Part shown: piece by piece, positions 36,716 through 45,142 of the stretch
How positions within the stretch are numbered: position 1 is the stretch's first letter
Layout of the letters: each line of letters begins with the position of its first letter
Assembly (NCBI RefSeq): GCF_006715225.1
Contig: NZ_VFMU01000001.1
Coordinates: 1,178,001-1,242,000, forward strand
DNA from: Arthrobacter sp. SLBN-112
GTDB taxonomy: Bacteria; Actinomycetota; Actinomycetes; Actinomycetales; Micrococcaceae
Direction of reading: 5' to 3'
Length of the DNA: 64,000 nt
The notes under the pieces: model-generated
The model's input: only the letters and a program-made list of their open reading frames with translations
What the model was told of the DNA's origin: nothing
The model's database searches: none
Translations under genes and position numbers: made by a program

Positions 36716-36865
36716 TCCATTCACCCCCCCGAGCAATGAGAGATCAGAATATGCCCGGGGGAGGAAAACATCCAGAGAATATTTGGAGGCTGACTGGGCA
36801 TTTCTGCATTCCGGGTCAAGGGAAAACGCCCGACCGTTGCATCACGGACTCAGCAGGCGAGCCAT

Positions 36866-36963
36866 TCACTCCAGCTTCGCGTGGCACAGGTAGGGGTAAT
36901 CCGTTTCCCTGCTGATTCCGTAGTTACGTGCAAGCAAGACTTTGGGACACCGCCGCCGGCGCG
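36866..36963 (-). pseudogene. Resolvase 3' remnant (frameshifted)
   Basis: Read on the minus strand, this segment encodes ARNYGISRETDYPYLCHAKLE and a stop, which aligns to ARDYGISRETVYQYLRHAKLD at the end of the resolvase at 22278. The residues before it (RAGGGVPKS, matching RAGSGVPKA) are in another frame, so a frameshift splits the helix-turn-helix. It has no start and no catalytic domain, and directly abuts the stop of the sigma-factor gene. It is a decayed second copy of the resolvase end. Confidence 0.8.
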
Positions 36964-37839
36964 TTACCGGCTGACCTGCCTTGTGGTGGCGGCGGCGCCA
37001 AGTTTGTCCGGGTTCCGGACAAGGTAAAGGCCGGTCACGTGGTCGTTGCTGGACTCCACCATGACGGCGAGGTCAACCTTGTCTCCGCTGTAAATCAGGA
37101 TGGCCGGCATCCCGTTCAGTGACGACATCTCGACCCGCATGTCGGGAATGGGTTTGCCTGCGATACCAAGCAGGAAGCGGGCGACGTGATCCGCACCGAT
37201 AACGGGTCTGCGGGCAGCCGAGGCCTTGCCGCCACCGTCCGAGAGGAGGACGGCCCCGGGCGCGAGTACGTCCATGAGCGTCTGGAGGTCGCCGCCAAGA
37301 GTGGCTGCGATAAACCGCTCTGTGACGGCTTTTTGCCTTTGAGCGTCCACTTCGAAGCGCGGTTGCCTCGCTTCTACGTGTTCCTTGGCCCGGTGCGCCA
37401 GTTGGCGCACCGCCGGCAGGGTCTTGCCGGTCGCCTCCGCAATTTCGGAGTACGGGAAATCAAACACCTCGCGGAGGACGAAGACAGCCCTTTCCTCCGG
37501 GGAGAGGCTCTCAAGGACAACGAGCATGGCGAATGACAAAGAGTCAGCCAGAACGGCGTCTTCGGCCACATCAGGGAGGGTCACTACCGGCTCTGGCAGC
37601 CAAGGGCCGATGTAGTCTTCCCGCCGCCGCTGGCTCGTCCGAAGGGAGTTCAAGGCCTGGCGCGTTACCGTCTTAGCCAGATAGGCCCGCTGATTTCCAA
37701 TGCGGTCGCTGTCCACCGCCGACCACCTCAAGTAGCTCTCCTGAAGGACGTCCTCCGCGTCCGTGACAGTTCCAGTGATCTCGTAGGCAATAGTGAACAG
37801 CAGGGAGCGGTGTTCATCGAATGCGCTTGCAGAGCCCAT
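36964..37839 (-). CDS. ECF41-type RNA polymerase sigma factor (SigJ-like)
   Basis: This 291-aa sigma factor has region 2 (residues 8-75), region 4 (105-160, SYSPEERAVF-like SLSPEERAVFVLREVF) and a C-terminal SnoaL-like extension (170-285). The two ECF41 hallmarks are present: WLPEP at 80-84 in the linker and DGGGK at 201-205. In ECF41 the extension replaces an anti-sigma factor. ATG 37839 lies just after the oxidoreductase stop at 37844. ECF41 genes normally sit beside a COE gene (carboxymuconolactone decarboxylase, oxidoreductase or epimerase), as here. Confidence 0.92.
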   Translation of the reverse strand: MGSASAFDEHRSLLFTIAYEITGTVTDAEDVLQESYLRWSAVDSDRIGNQRAYLAKTVTRQALNSLRTSQRRREDYIGPWLPEPVVTLPDVAEDAVLADSLSFAMLVVLESLSPEERAVFVLREVFDFPYSEIAEATGKTLPAVRQLAHRAKEHVEARQPRFEVDAQRQKAVTERFIAATLGGDLQTLMDVLAPGAVLLSDGGGKASAARRPVIGADHVARFLLGIAGKPIPDMRVEMSSLNGMPAILIYSGDKVDLAVMVESSNDHVTGLYLVRNPDKLGAAATTRQVSR

Positions 37840-37843
37840 CCCG

Positions 37844-39019
37844 CTACCGGGCTTCCAGTGGCACGGCAACGTCGACCGGCAGGGGGCCCTTTGGCCACGC
37901 GAACGAACCACTCCTGCGCATCTCGCCCCTGATCCACGACAACGTCAACCTGCAGATCTGCTCTTTTGCCAGCCCCGCAAGACGACCCCCAACGGCAAAC
38001 CGCCGTGGCCGGTCATCAGCGGTGACGGCCTGGATCACGCCGTACCTGCGCCCCAGACTGATGCACCTGATCATGTACCCCACCGACAGGGTGGCCGGTG
38101 ACCGGTTCTCAAGACGTGCCATGATGCTGTCTGCAGCGTGGTCGCCCAGCGGCAGGGCCGACGCGCAGCTCATCCGCAGATGGCGGCCCACTGAGTCCGG
38201 AACGCGGACAGCATCGCCTGCCCCGAAAATTTCCGGATACTCCAGGCAAGACAGCGAGCCGCTGACGAGGAGCCTGCCCTGCGCATCCGTCCGGAGCCCG
38301 CTGTCCCGTGCCAGGCACGGCACCGTGAATCCTGCGGCCCAGACCGTGCAATCCGACAAGAGGGCCTCCCCGCCAGAGGTTGTAAGCGTCCGATCATCGC
38401 AGCGTTGCACCTCAGCATTCTCCACGACGTGGACGCCTAACGCTGCCAGCCGGCCTCGCACCGCTTGCGCACCCGAACGTGACAGATCGCCGGCAATAAT
38501 CCCGCGGGACATGAGACGGACCCGCAATTGGGGATGTTGCTGGGCTATTTCTGTCGCCAGCTCGATCCCGGTCAGGCCAGCGCCGACGATGCTGACGACG
38601 GCGCCCTGGTCCAAGCGCGATAACCGGGTCCGGAGCCGGGCCGCTGACTCCGGGTCGCCAAATCCGTATGCGTTGTCCGGGACTCCCGGGGATGCCGTGC
38701 CGCTGCCCACGGCGTAGAGCAGCGCGTCGTAGCCCACCGGTGTGCGGCCGCTTGCGAAATGTACCCGGCGGTTGTCCGGATCGATCCGCGAGGCACTGTC
38801 CTCCACGATATTCACCCGCCCGCTCAGGAGCGACCTCATCGGCACCGCCGCCGTTGCCCTGCTCCCTGCTGCCACCTCGTGGAGCCGGATCCGCTCAACA
38901 AAGTCGGCCAGGGGATTGATCAGGGTGATACTCAGGTCCTACCCATTCCCGGCAAGCCTGTTCGCTGCCATGACGCCGGCATACCCGGCTCCGATGATGA
39001 CCACGCGCCGCTCTGACAT
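37844..39019 (-). pseudogene. NAD(P)/FAD oxidoreductase (NDH-2 type) interrupted by in-frame TAG
   Basis: The frame from ATG 39019 encodes the FAD-binding start MSERRVVIIGAGYAGVMAANRLAGNG, then TAG at 38939-38941, then in the same frame DLSITLINPLADFVERIRLHE and the rest of a pyridine-nucleotide-disulfide oxidoreductase with a second Rossmann motif (VSIVGAGLTGIELATEIA) and the FAD loop IFGAGDAVRVP. The full length would be 391 codons. A single base change (for example CAG to TAG) explains the stop. Downstream re-start at GTG 38875 would lack the FAD-binding loop. It is the ECF41 sigma partner gene; sequencing error is an alternative. Confidence 0.85.
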
Positions 39020-39056
39020 GTTCAACTCCGATCGATAGATCAACTGGTGAACATAG

Positions 39057-39083
39057 GACACCGTCGAACCTTGAAATGTGACA
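39057..39083 (-). promoter_or_regulatory. ECF41-type promoter (TGTCACA - 16 bp - TGTC)
   Basis: On the minus strand TGTCACA (39083-39077) and TGTC (39060-39057) are separated by 16 bases. Published ECF41 promoters have TGTCACA in the -35 region and CGTC in the -10 region. It lies about 38 bases before the oxidoreductase ATG, so it should drive the oxidoreductase-sigma operon under autoregulation. Confidence 0.65.
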
Positions 39084-39167
39084 GACGGGGCCCCCGTCAG
39101 CCCCCGGAGGAGTTCCTGAGGGTTTTCCCCGCCCTGCCTGCTGATCGGCCGGTCATTCAAACCGCTC

Positions 39168-40274
39168 CTACTGTTTCGTCATCCTGTACCGCTCGATCTG
39201 CCGTAGCCGCCGCAGGAGGCTGTCGCGCCGCGGGTGCGGGACGGCGTCGGGCTCTTCCGCGGTGAGGTCGATGTGCTTGGTGCCGTACTGCCAGAGCAGG
39301 AGGTCGTCCAGGAGCCGGTCCGGGCCGGGGGAGTAGCGGTGATCGAGGGCCTTGCGGACTTCCGTGATGCGGTTGGCGCTGAGCAGGCCGGCCAGCTGCA
39401 TGGTCTGGTTCATCCCGTGCGCGGCGAGGAGTTCGGCGGCCCAGCCCCAGTCATCGTCCACCTTGCGGTCCACGTGCGGGAGGAGCGTGCGCCATACGTC
39501 CCGGATCCGGTTGGGCGTGAGCGGTGCGGCCCCTTCGCCGTCCACATCCCAGAAGCTCCGGACTTCCTCATACCGTTCGTGCAGGTCCGCGAAGGCCGTC
39601 TCCACGGTTTCCAGCATGGCCGCGGTGGCCGTGAACTGGCGGTCGAAGTGGGGGGTCCAGGCCCGCGGGTCCTCGGCCTTGAACCGGATGTCATGCTCGA
39701 TCTCGCTCCAGGCATGGGCAAAGATAGTGCGGATCTGGCACTCGAAAAAGTAGCTGCCGTTGGGCTGCAGGTCCGGGTTGAAGACCTGCTGGTACTCCTT
39801 GACGGCCTCGTTCTGGATGGTGCGCAGGATCAGGTGCCGGCTTGAATATCCATACGTGCCGGATTCGATGGACCCGATGTCCTTCTCGCGGTCGCCGCGG
39901 CAGTCAAACAGCTGCCGCTGGCGCTTGATGATGTTGGCCACCGCGGCGTTCTCGGCCGGCAGCTTGGTGATCACCCGGATGCCCACCATGTCATTAAGGG
40001 TGCGGAACGGGTCAGGGAACTTCAGCAGCCGGCGGCCGCCGGGCTCCAGCGGCTCCTCGGTCCGGGAGATCTTTTCCTTGAACGATTCCACGGTCTTGGT
40101 GCGGCCGGTGACAAAGAGCGGCGTGACCTCGCTGTCCTTGAGCATGTCCCGCAGAACCAGCAGAACGTCCCGGGTAACCAGCTTCAGGGCAGGCCGGACG
40201 CGCTCATAGATCTCCACGTTGTGCTGCACCGACTCACGCAGCGGCTCGTCCAGGTTTTCCCAGTTACTCGGCAT
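39168..40274 (-). CDS. RelA/SpoT-domain (p)ppGpp synthetase, synthetase only
   Basis: This 368-aa cytoplasmic enzyme has the RelA/SpoT synthetase domain at about residues 20-215 (FVTGRTKTVESFKEKI, DMVGIRVITKLP, YGYSSRHLIL, FFECQIRTIFAHAWSEIEHD). There is no HD hydrolase and no TGS/ACT domain, so it is a small alarmone synthetase with an extra 150-residue helical C-terminal part. It would make (p)ppGpp or a related alarmone. No antitoxin-like gene is adjacent. Confidence 0.88.
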   Translation of the reverse strand: MPSNWENLDEPLRESVQHNVEIYERVRPALKLVTRDVLLVLRDMLKDSEVTPLFVTGRTKTVESFKEKISRTEEPLEPGGRRLLKFPDPFRTLNDMVGIRVITKLPAENAAVANIIKRQRQLFDCRGDREKDIGSIESGTYGYSSRHLILRTIQNEAVKEYQQVFNPDLQPNGSYFFECQIRTIFAHAWSEIEHDIRFKAEDPRAWTPHFDRQFTATAAMLETVETAFADLHERYEEVRSFWDVDGEGAAPLTPNRIRDVWRTLLPHVDRKVDDDWGWAAELLAAHGMNQTMQLAGLLSANRITEVRKALDHRYSPGPDRLLDDLLLWQYGTKHIDLTAEEPDAVPHPRRDSLLRRLRQIERYRMTKQ

Positions 40275-40321
40275 GGTCCCAGCTTACGGCGGAGGTCCGA
40301 CAGCCAGCCGTTTTGTTGCCC

Positions 40322-41368
40322 CTACGTTGAGGCGGCCGATGTGGACCCGCGCACCACCAGGGAGCTCTCCAGGATGAGTTCCTCCTGCTCCAGCGGCTGC
40401 CCCTCCATCAGGTGCCGGAGCTGCTCGCCGGCCTTGAGGCCCAGGAGCGCTGCGGGCAGGTGCACGCTGGTCAGGCCCGGGCTGCTGGTGGCGGAGTAGG
40501 GCAGGTCATCGAAGCCGGCTACGGCCAGCTCCGCCGGAATCCGGACCCCTTCCACGCGGGCCTCCTGCAGCACACCGTACGCATGGGTGTCAGTGGCGCA
40601 GACGACGGCGGTCACCCCCTCGCGCTGCCAGTCCGGCCAGGCGGCGGCAAAGGCCGCCGCCGCTTCGCCGACGTCGATGGTGGTGGCCGGGATATGCTCC
40701 GGGTCCACTGTCATGCCCCTGGCCGCAGCTTCCGCCAGGAACGCCTCGCGCCGGATGGCGAAGGTTTCCGTTCCGGTGACGCTGTCCAGGTAGGCCACGC
40801 GCCGGTGGCCCCCGTCGGCGAGGTGTGCGGCCAACGCCCGGGCGCCCTGCGCGACGTCAAGGTTCACGGCCGGGGCGGCCGATTCGAGGCCGGGGGCGTC
40901 CAGCAAAACCAGGGGGCCCGCAATGGAGAGATCGGCCAGGAAGCCGGCGTTGGGTGCGTCAACCAGAAGCCCCGCCGGGCGCAGGGACATCAGCTTCCGC
41001 ACGTCGTCGGCCTTGGGGAACTCGCCCGAATCCGTGACGGAGAGCAGCAGCTGGTAGCTGGGGCCCAAGGCCTCCCGCACCCCGCCGATCACCTTGGCGA
41101 AGAACGGGTTGGAGATGTCCGGCGCCACCAGGATCACAATGGAGCTGACGCCCTTGGCCAGCGAGCTGCCGATGCCGTCCACCACGTACCCCAGCTCGGC
41201 GATGGCCTCCCGCACCCGGGAAATGTTGTCCTCGGAGACCCGGCCCGCCGTCTTGCCGTTGGCCACGAGTGACACCGTGGCCACGGAGACGCCGGCCCGT
41301 GCCGCAACCATTGCCGCTGTCACCCGCCGAGGCCGCGCCCGCTGCTGCACCTGTTCCCCGGAATCCAT
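40322..41368 (-). CDS. LacI family regulator of the nucleoside/ribose operon
   Basis: This 348-aa repressor has the LacI helix-turn-helix (residues 17-40, TAAMVAARAGVSVATVSLVANG) and a sugar-binding-protein-like effector domain (70-340, IVILVAPDISNPFFAKVI). It is divergent from the nucleoside hydrolase gene, and two AAGCGCTT operators lie between them. It probably senses ribose, a nucleoside or a related sugar. Confidence 0.92.
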   Translation of the reverse strand: MDSGEQVQQRARPRRVTAAMVAARAGVSVATVSLVANGKTAGRVSEDNISRVREAIAELGYVVDGIGSSLAKGVSSIVILVAPDISNPFFAKVIGGVREALGPSYQLLLSVTDSGEFPKADDVRKLMSLRPAGLLVDAPNAGFLADLSIAGPLVLLDAPGLESAAPAVNLDVAQGARALAAHLADGGHRRVAYLDSVTGTETFAIRREAFLAEAAARGMTVDPEHIPATTIDVGEAAAAFAAAWPDWQREGVTAVVCATDTHAYGVLQEARVEGVRIPAELAVAGFDDLPYSATSSPGLTSVHLPAALLGLKAGEQLRHLMEGQPLEQEELILESSLVVRGSTSAAST

Positions 41369-41415
41369 ACTTCGATCCTAGCCGCCGCGGGGAACGCACC
41401 AGCAGCCGCAGGACA

Positions 41416-41462
41416 TCAAGCGCTTGACGTGCGACAACGTAAGCGGAACGTTAAGCGCTTGA
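41416..41462. promoter_or_regulatory. Twin LacI operators (AAGCGCTT)
   Basis: TCAAGCGCTTGA at 41416-41427 is a perfect 12-bp palindrome, and TTAAGCGCTTGA at 41451-41462 is nearly the same. The spacing is 35 bases. LacI-family operators in actinobacteria commonly have such a CG-centred core, so repression of both divergent units is likely. Confidence 0.7.
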
Positions 41463-41544
41463 CGCAAGCCACAAAAGCCTGCCATGATCACTCCCGGAAT
41501 ACTGAAACCCTGCCCGGCAGGCCCCAATGACGTGGAGAACCATC

Positions 41545-42639
41545 GTGGAACCAAATCCCCGGTCCGCAGACATCAAGACAGAGCCCAGGAAGATCATCCT
41601 GGACTGCGACCCCGGCCACGATGATGCCGTGGCCCTGCTGCTGGCGCACGGCAACCCGGACATCGAACTGCTGGCCGTCACCACGGTGGTGGGCAACCAA
41701 ACGCTTGAAAAAGTCACCCGCAACGCCCTGGCCGTCGGTACCATTGCCGGCATCACCGGCGTCCCCTTCGCCGCCGGCTGCCCCCGGCCCCTGGTCCGAA
41801 GCATCGAAACCGCGCCGGACATCCACGGCGAGTCCGGCATGGACGGCCCCGCCCTCCCCGAGTCCACCATCGAACTGGACCCGCGGCACGCCGTCGACCT
41901 CATCATCGACACCGTCATGGCGCACGAACCCGGCACCGTCACCCTGGTCCCCACCGCCGGCCTGACCAACATCGCCCTGGCCGCCCGCAAGGAACCGCGC
42001 ATTGTGGACCGCGTCAAGGAAGTGGTCCTCATGGGCGGCGGCTACCACGTGGGCAACTGGAGCGCCGTGGCGGAGTTCAACATCATCATCGACCCCGAGG
42101 CCGCGCACATCGTCTTCAACGAAAAGTGGCCCGTGGTCATGGTGGGCCTGGACCTCACCCACCAGGCGCTCGCCACCCCGGACGTCGTGGAAAAGATCGC
42201 GGCCATCGGCACCCAGCCTGCCAAGTTCGTCACCGAGCTGATGGACTTCTTCGCCCACACCTACAAGGATGCGCAGGGCTTCGACTACCCGCCCGTCCAC
42301 GACCCCTGTGCCGTGGCGTACGTGATCGACCCCAGCATCGTCAGCACCCGCAAAGTGCCCGTCAACATCGAACTGCAGGGCACCCTCACCCTTGGCATGA
42401 CGGTGGCGGACTTCCGCGCCCCCGCCCCGGCCGACTGCAACACCAGCGTGGCCGTGGACCTGGACCACAAGCGGTTCTGGGACCTGGTCACCGACGCGCT
42501 GGAACGCATCGGCGAGCCGGGCGAGAAAACCAAAGCGGACGACGGCGACCCGCGCCAAGGTGCGGACTGCGCCGAAGGCAACGCGGCCGACGTCGTACGC
42601 CCGGAAAGTGCCCGCCTCACCGCCGGAGGGGTCAAGTAG
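41545..42639 (+). CDS. Inosine/uridine-preferring nucleoside hydrolase
   Basis: This 364-aa enzyme hydrolyses the N-glycosidic bond of ribonucleosides to give ribose and a base. The calcium-binding motif DCDPGHDDAVALLLA is near the N terminus, and the second Asp site lies in YPPVHDPCAVAY. The GTG at 41545 has GGAG 9 bases upstream; ATG 41527 is the alternative start. A 35-residue acidic tail after the catalytic domain is unusual. The operon with an MFS carrier and ribokinase fits nucleoside uptake, cleavage and ribose phosphorylation. Confidence 0.92.
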   Translation: MEPNPRSADIKTEPRKIILDCDPGHDDAVALLLAHGNPDIELLAVTTVVGNQTLEKVTRNALAVGTIAGITGVPFAAGCPRPLVRSIETAPDIHGESGMDGPALPESTIELDPRHAVDLIIDTVMAHEPGTVTLVPTAGLTNIALAARKEPRIVDRVKEVVLMGGGYHVGNWSAVAEFNIIIDPEAAHIVFNEKWPVVMVGLDLTHQALATPDVVEKIAAIGTQPAKFVTELMDFFAHTYKDAQGFDYPPVHDPCAVAYVIDPSIVSTRKVPVNIELQGTLTLGMTVADFRAPAPADCNTSVAVDLDHKRFWDLVTDALERIGEPGEKTKADDGDPRQGADCAEGNAADVVRPESARLTAGGVK

Positions 42640-44085
42640 ATGACTACCGCAACCATGGCCGAAGCCAAGACCGGCCGCGGCAACGTTGCCGCCCTCATGA
42701 CCGCCCTGCTGGCAGCCTGCGTGGCCTTCCAGTTGAACGCCTCGATGCTCAGCCCCGCCCTGGTGACCATGGGCGAGGAGCTCAACACCGACCAGGCCGT
42801 CATCGGCCTCTCCCAGACCTGGTTCTTCACCGCCGCCGCGCTGTTCTCCCTCTTCCTGCCCCGCCTCAGCGACATCATCGGCCGCAAGAAGGTCCTGGTG
42901 GGCATGATGCTGCTCATGGCCGTCGGCTCCGTGATCGCAGCCCTCGCCCCGGACGTCACCTGGCTCTTCGTGGGCCGCATCATCCAGGGCGTCAGCGGAC
43001 CCACCGTGCCGCTCTGCCTGATCATGCTCAGCTCGGCCGTCAGCAACCCGCGCAAGTACGGAACGCTGATGGGCCTGATCACCGCGGTCAACGGCGGCGT
43101 GGCCGGCGTGGACTCCTTCGTGGGCGGCTACTTCGCGGAGCACTTCGGCTTCCGCAGCATCTTCTGGCTGATGGTTGTGCTGGCCATCGCCGCCACCGCC
43201 CTTATCCTGTTCCTCGCCTCCGAAAGCAAGCCCGCCGCCGGCACCCGGATGGACTGGCTGGGCGTGTTCTTCATCGTGGTGGCCGTCGGCGCCCTGCTGA
43301 CCGCGCTCAACGAGGCCGCCAAGCTGGTGGGCGGCTTCTCCGCCGCAACGCTGATGCTGAGCCTGGCGCTGGTCCTGGTGGCCGCCGTCGCGTTCTTTGC
43401 CTTCTGGCGGACCGAACAGCGCGCCGCGCAGCCCATGGTGGAAACGGTGCACCTGCGCCAGCGCTCCACCTGGGCGCCGCTGCTGACCACCACGCTGACC
43501 ATGACCGGCATCTTCGCCGTCATCAACGGGATCGTCCCCGCCTACGTCCAGGCCGCAAACCCCGGCTTCGGCGTGGGTCCCACCGAGATGTCGCTGATCA
43601 TCCTCACCCCGTACGCGCTGCTGGGCTGGCTGGTGGGCCCGCTCTCCGGCAGGCTGGCGCCGGTGCTCGGCTACACCAAGGTGCTGCGGATCGGCCTCCT
43701 GGGCAGCATCGCGGCGCTTGCGCTGGTTGCGTTCCTGGGCCTGAACAGCCTGCCGCTGATGATCGCCGGCACGGTCTTGCTGGGCATCATGTACGCCGGT
43801 ACGGTCAACATCATGCTCAACGGACTCGGCGTTGTCCTCTCGCCCGCCGGCAACCCCGGCTTCCTGCCCGGCATGAACGCAGGCGCGTTCAACCTGGGCG
43901 CGGGCCTCAGCTTCCTGATCCTGCCCGCGGTACTGGTGGCGACGCAGGCACTTGGCGATGCCAAGGCGTCCTACCTGACGGTCGTGGTCGTCGGCCTGGC
44001 CCTGACGGTGGCCGCGTTCGCCGCCTCGCTCCTGATCCCCAAGCCTGTTGAGGCCGAGGTGGCCCCGGCTGAGGTGGCCCCGTGA
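42640..44085 (+). CDS. MFS transporter, probably nucleoside uptake
   Basis: This 481-aa protein has 14 predicted membrane segments in a DHA2-like layout, with LSDIIGRKKVLVG in loop 2-3 and GRIIQGVSGPTVPLCL. It starts directly at the nucleoside hydrolase stop and its own stop overlaps the ribokinase start (GTGA). The operon context, not the family, suggests nucleosides as substrate. Confidence 0.88.
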   Translation: MTTATMAEAKTGRGNVAALMTALLAACVAFQLNASMLSPALVTMGEELNTDQAVIGLSQTWFFTAAALFSLFLPRLSDIIGRKKVLVGMMLLMAVGSVIAALAPDVTWLFVGRIIQGVSGPTVPLCLIMLSSAVSNPRKYGTLMGLITAVNGGVAGVDSFVGGYFAEHFGFRSIFWLMVVLAIAATALILFLASESKPAAGTRMDWLGVFFIVVAVGALLTALNEAAKLVGGFSAATLMLSLALVLVAAVAFFAFWRTEQRAAQPMVETVHLRQRSTWAPLLTTTLTMTGIFAVINGIVPAYVQAANPGFGVGPTEMSLIILTPYALLGWLVGPLSGRLAPVLGYTKVLRIGLLGSIAALALVAFLGLNSLPLMIAGTVLLGIMYAGTVNIMLNGLGVVLSPAGNPGFLPGMNAGAFNLGAGLSFLILPAVLVATQALGDAKASYLTVVVVGLALTVAAFAASLLIPKPVEAEVAPAEVAP

Positions 44086-45044
44086 GTGCCGCGGCTGGGA
44101 ACACCGGCCGGATCGTCGTCGTCGGCTCCCTCAACGCCGACCTCACCATCTACTGCGAACGCCTCCCGCAGCCCGGCGAAACCGTCCAGGGCAACGGGTT
44201 CGCCGTAAACCCCGGCGGCAAGAGCGCCAACCAGGCCGTGGCTGCCGGCCGGCTGGGCGGGCGCGTCAGCCTGGTGGGTGCCGTGGGGAAGGACGCCAAC
44301 GGTGCCATGCTCGAGGCCTCGGTGGCCGGCGCCGGCGTGGATGTTGGGCATGTGCGGACCTCGGATGAGCCCACCGGCGTGGCCGTCATCGCCGTGGACG
44401 CCAGCGGCGAGAACAACATCATCATCTCGGCCGGGGCCAACGGCACCTTGTCCCCGGCCGACGTCGCGGACGCCGCGGACGTCCTGGACGGGGCCGCCGT
44501 GGTGAGCCTCTGCCTCGAGGTGGGCATGGACACGGTGCTGGCCGCCGCCCAGGCAGGGCACGACGCCGGCGCAACAGTTTTGCTGAATCTCTCGCCCTAC
44601 GCGGAGATCCCGTCGGCGCTGGCCGGGCTGGCCGACGTCCTGTTGGTCAACGCCCACGAGGCCGCGCTGTTCCTTGGAGTTGCCATACCCGATGCCCGTG
44701 CGGCTGCCGGCGAGTGGGACGCGGTGCGTGAGCGTTTTGCTGCCCGCGGGATCGTGCAGGTGCTGGTGACGCTGGGATCGCAGGGGTCCATGGTGCTGGA
44801 CTCGCTGGCTCCGGCTGGCTCCCGCGTGACTCTTGTCCGGGCCACCCAGGTGCACGCTGTGGACACCACCGGCGCCGGCGACGCGTTCACGGGGGCGGTG
44901 GCCGTGCGGCTGGCCGCCGGCGATGGGCTCACCGATGCCGCCGCCTTCGCCTCCGTTGCCGCGGCCCTGGCCACCACCCGCAAAGGGACGCAGGCAGCGT
45001 ACCCGGACACAGCCGACGTCGAACGCCGCCTCCGGGCCTCCTGA
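44082..45044 (+). CDS. rbsK: Ribokinase
   Basis: This 320-aa PfkB-family kinase phosphorylates ribose at O5. The N-terminal GSLNADLTIY and NPGGKSANQAVAAGRLGG motifs and the C-terminal DTTGAGDAFTGAVAVRLA loop with the catalytic Asp are those of RbsK. The GTG start overlaps the MFS stop. It completes the salvage route: nucleoside import, cleavage and entry of ribose-5-phosphate to the pentose phosphate pathway. Confidence 0.9.
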   Translation: MSAAAGNTGRIVVVGSLNADLTIYCERLPQPGETVQGNGFAVNPGGKSANQAVAAGRLGGRVSLVGAVGKDANGAMLEASVAGAGVDVGHVRTSDEPTGVAVIAVDASGENNIIISAGANGTLSPADVADAADVLDGAAVVSLCLEVGMDTVLAAAQAGHDAGATVLLNLSPYAEIPSALAGLADVLLVNAHEAALFLGVAIPDARAAAGEWDAVRERFAARGIVQVLVTLGSQGSMVLDSLAPAGSRVTLVRATQVHAVDTTGAGDAFTGAVAVRLAAGDGLTDAAAFASVAAALATTRKGTQAAYPDTADVERRLRAS

Positions 45045-45073
45045 CCCCCAATAACCGGCCCCAACTCAAAAAA

Positions 45074-45141
45074 TCCCATCCATTGCTCCGTACTTGTCGT
45101 TTTCAGGCGCGGAAACGACAAGTACGGAGCAATGGATGGGA
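45074..45141. repeat. TGCTCCGTA palindromic repeat, copy 1 (29-bp perfect stem)
   Basis: Arms of 29 bases (45074-45102 and 45113-45141) are perfectly complementary, with a 10-base loop. The arm contains CCATTGCTCCGTACTTGTCG, close to the arms of the repeats at 54282 and 55550. It lies between the convergent ribokinase and SDR stops and may act as a two-way terminator, but its shared primary sequence marks it as a repeat family. Confidence 0.85.
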
Positions 45142-45142
45142 C

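Noticed and set aside
38942..39160. Small separate gene of 73 codons upstream of the oxidoreductase
   Set aside because: Its last 26 codons are the FAD-binding start of the interrupted oxidoreductase and its first part overlaps the ECF41 promoter, so it is not an independent gene.
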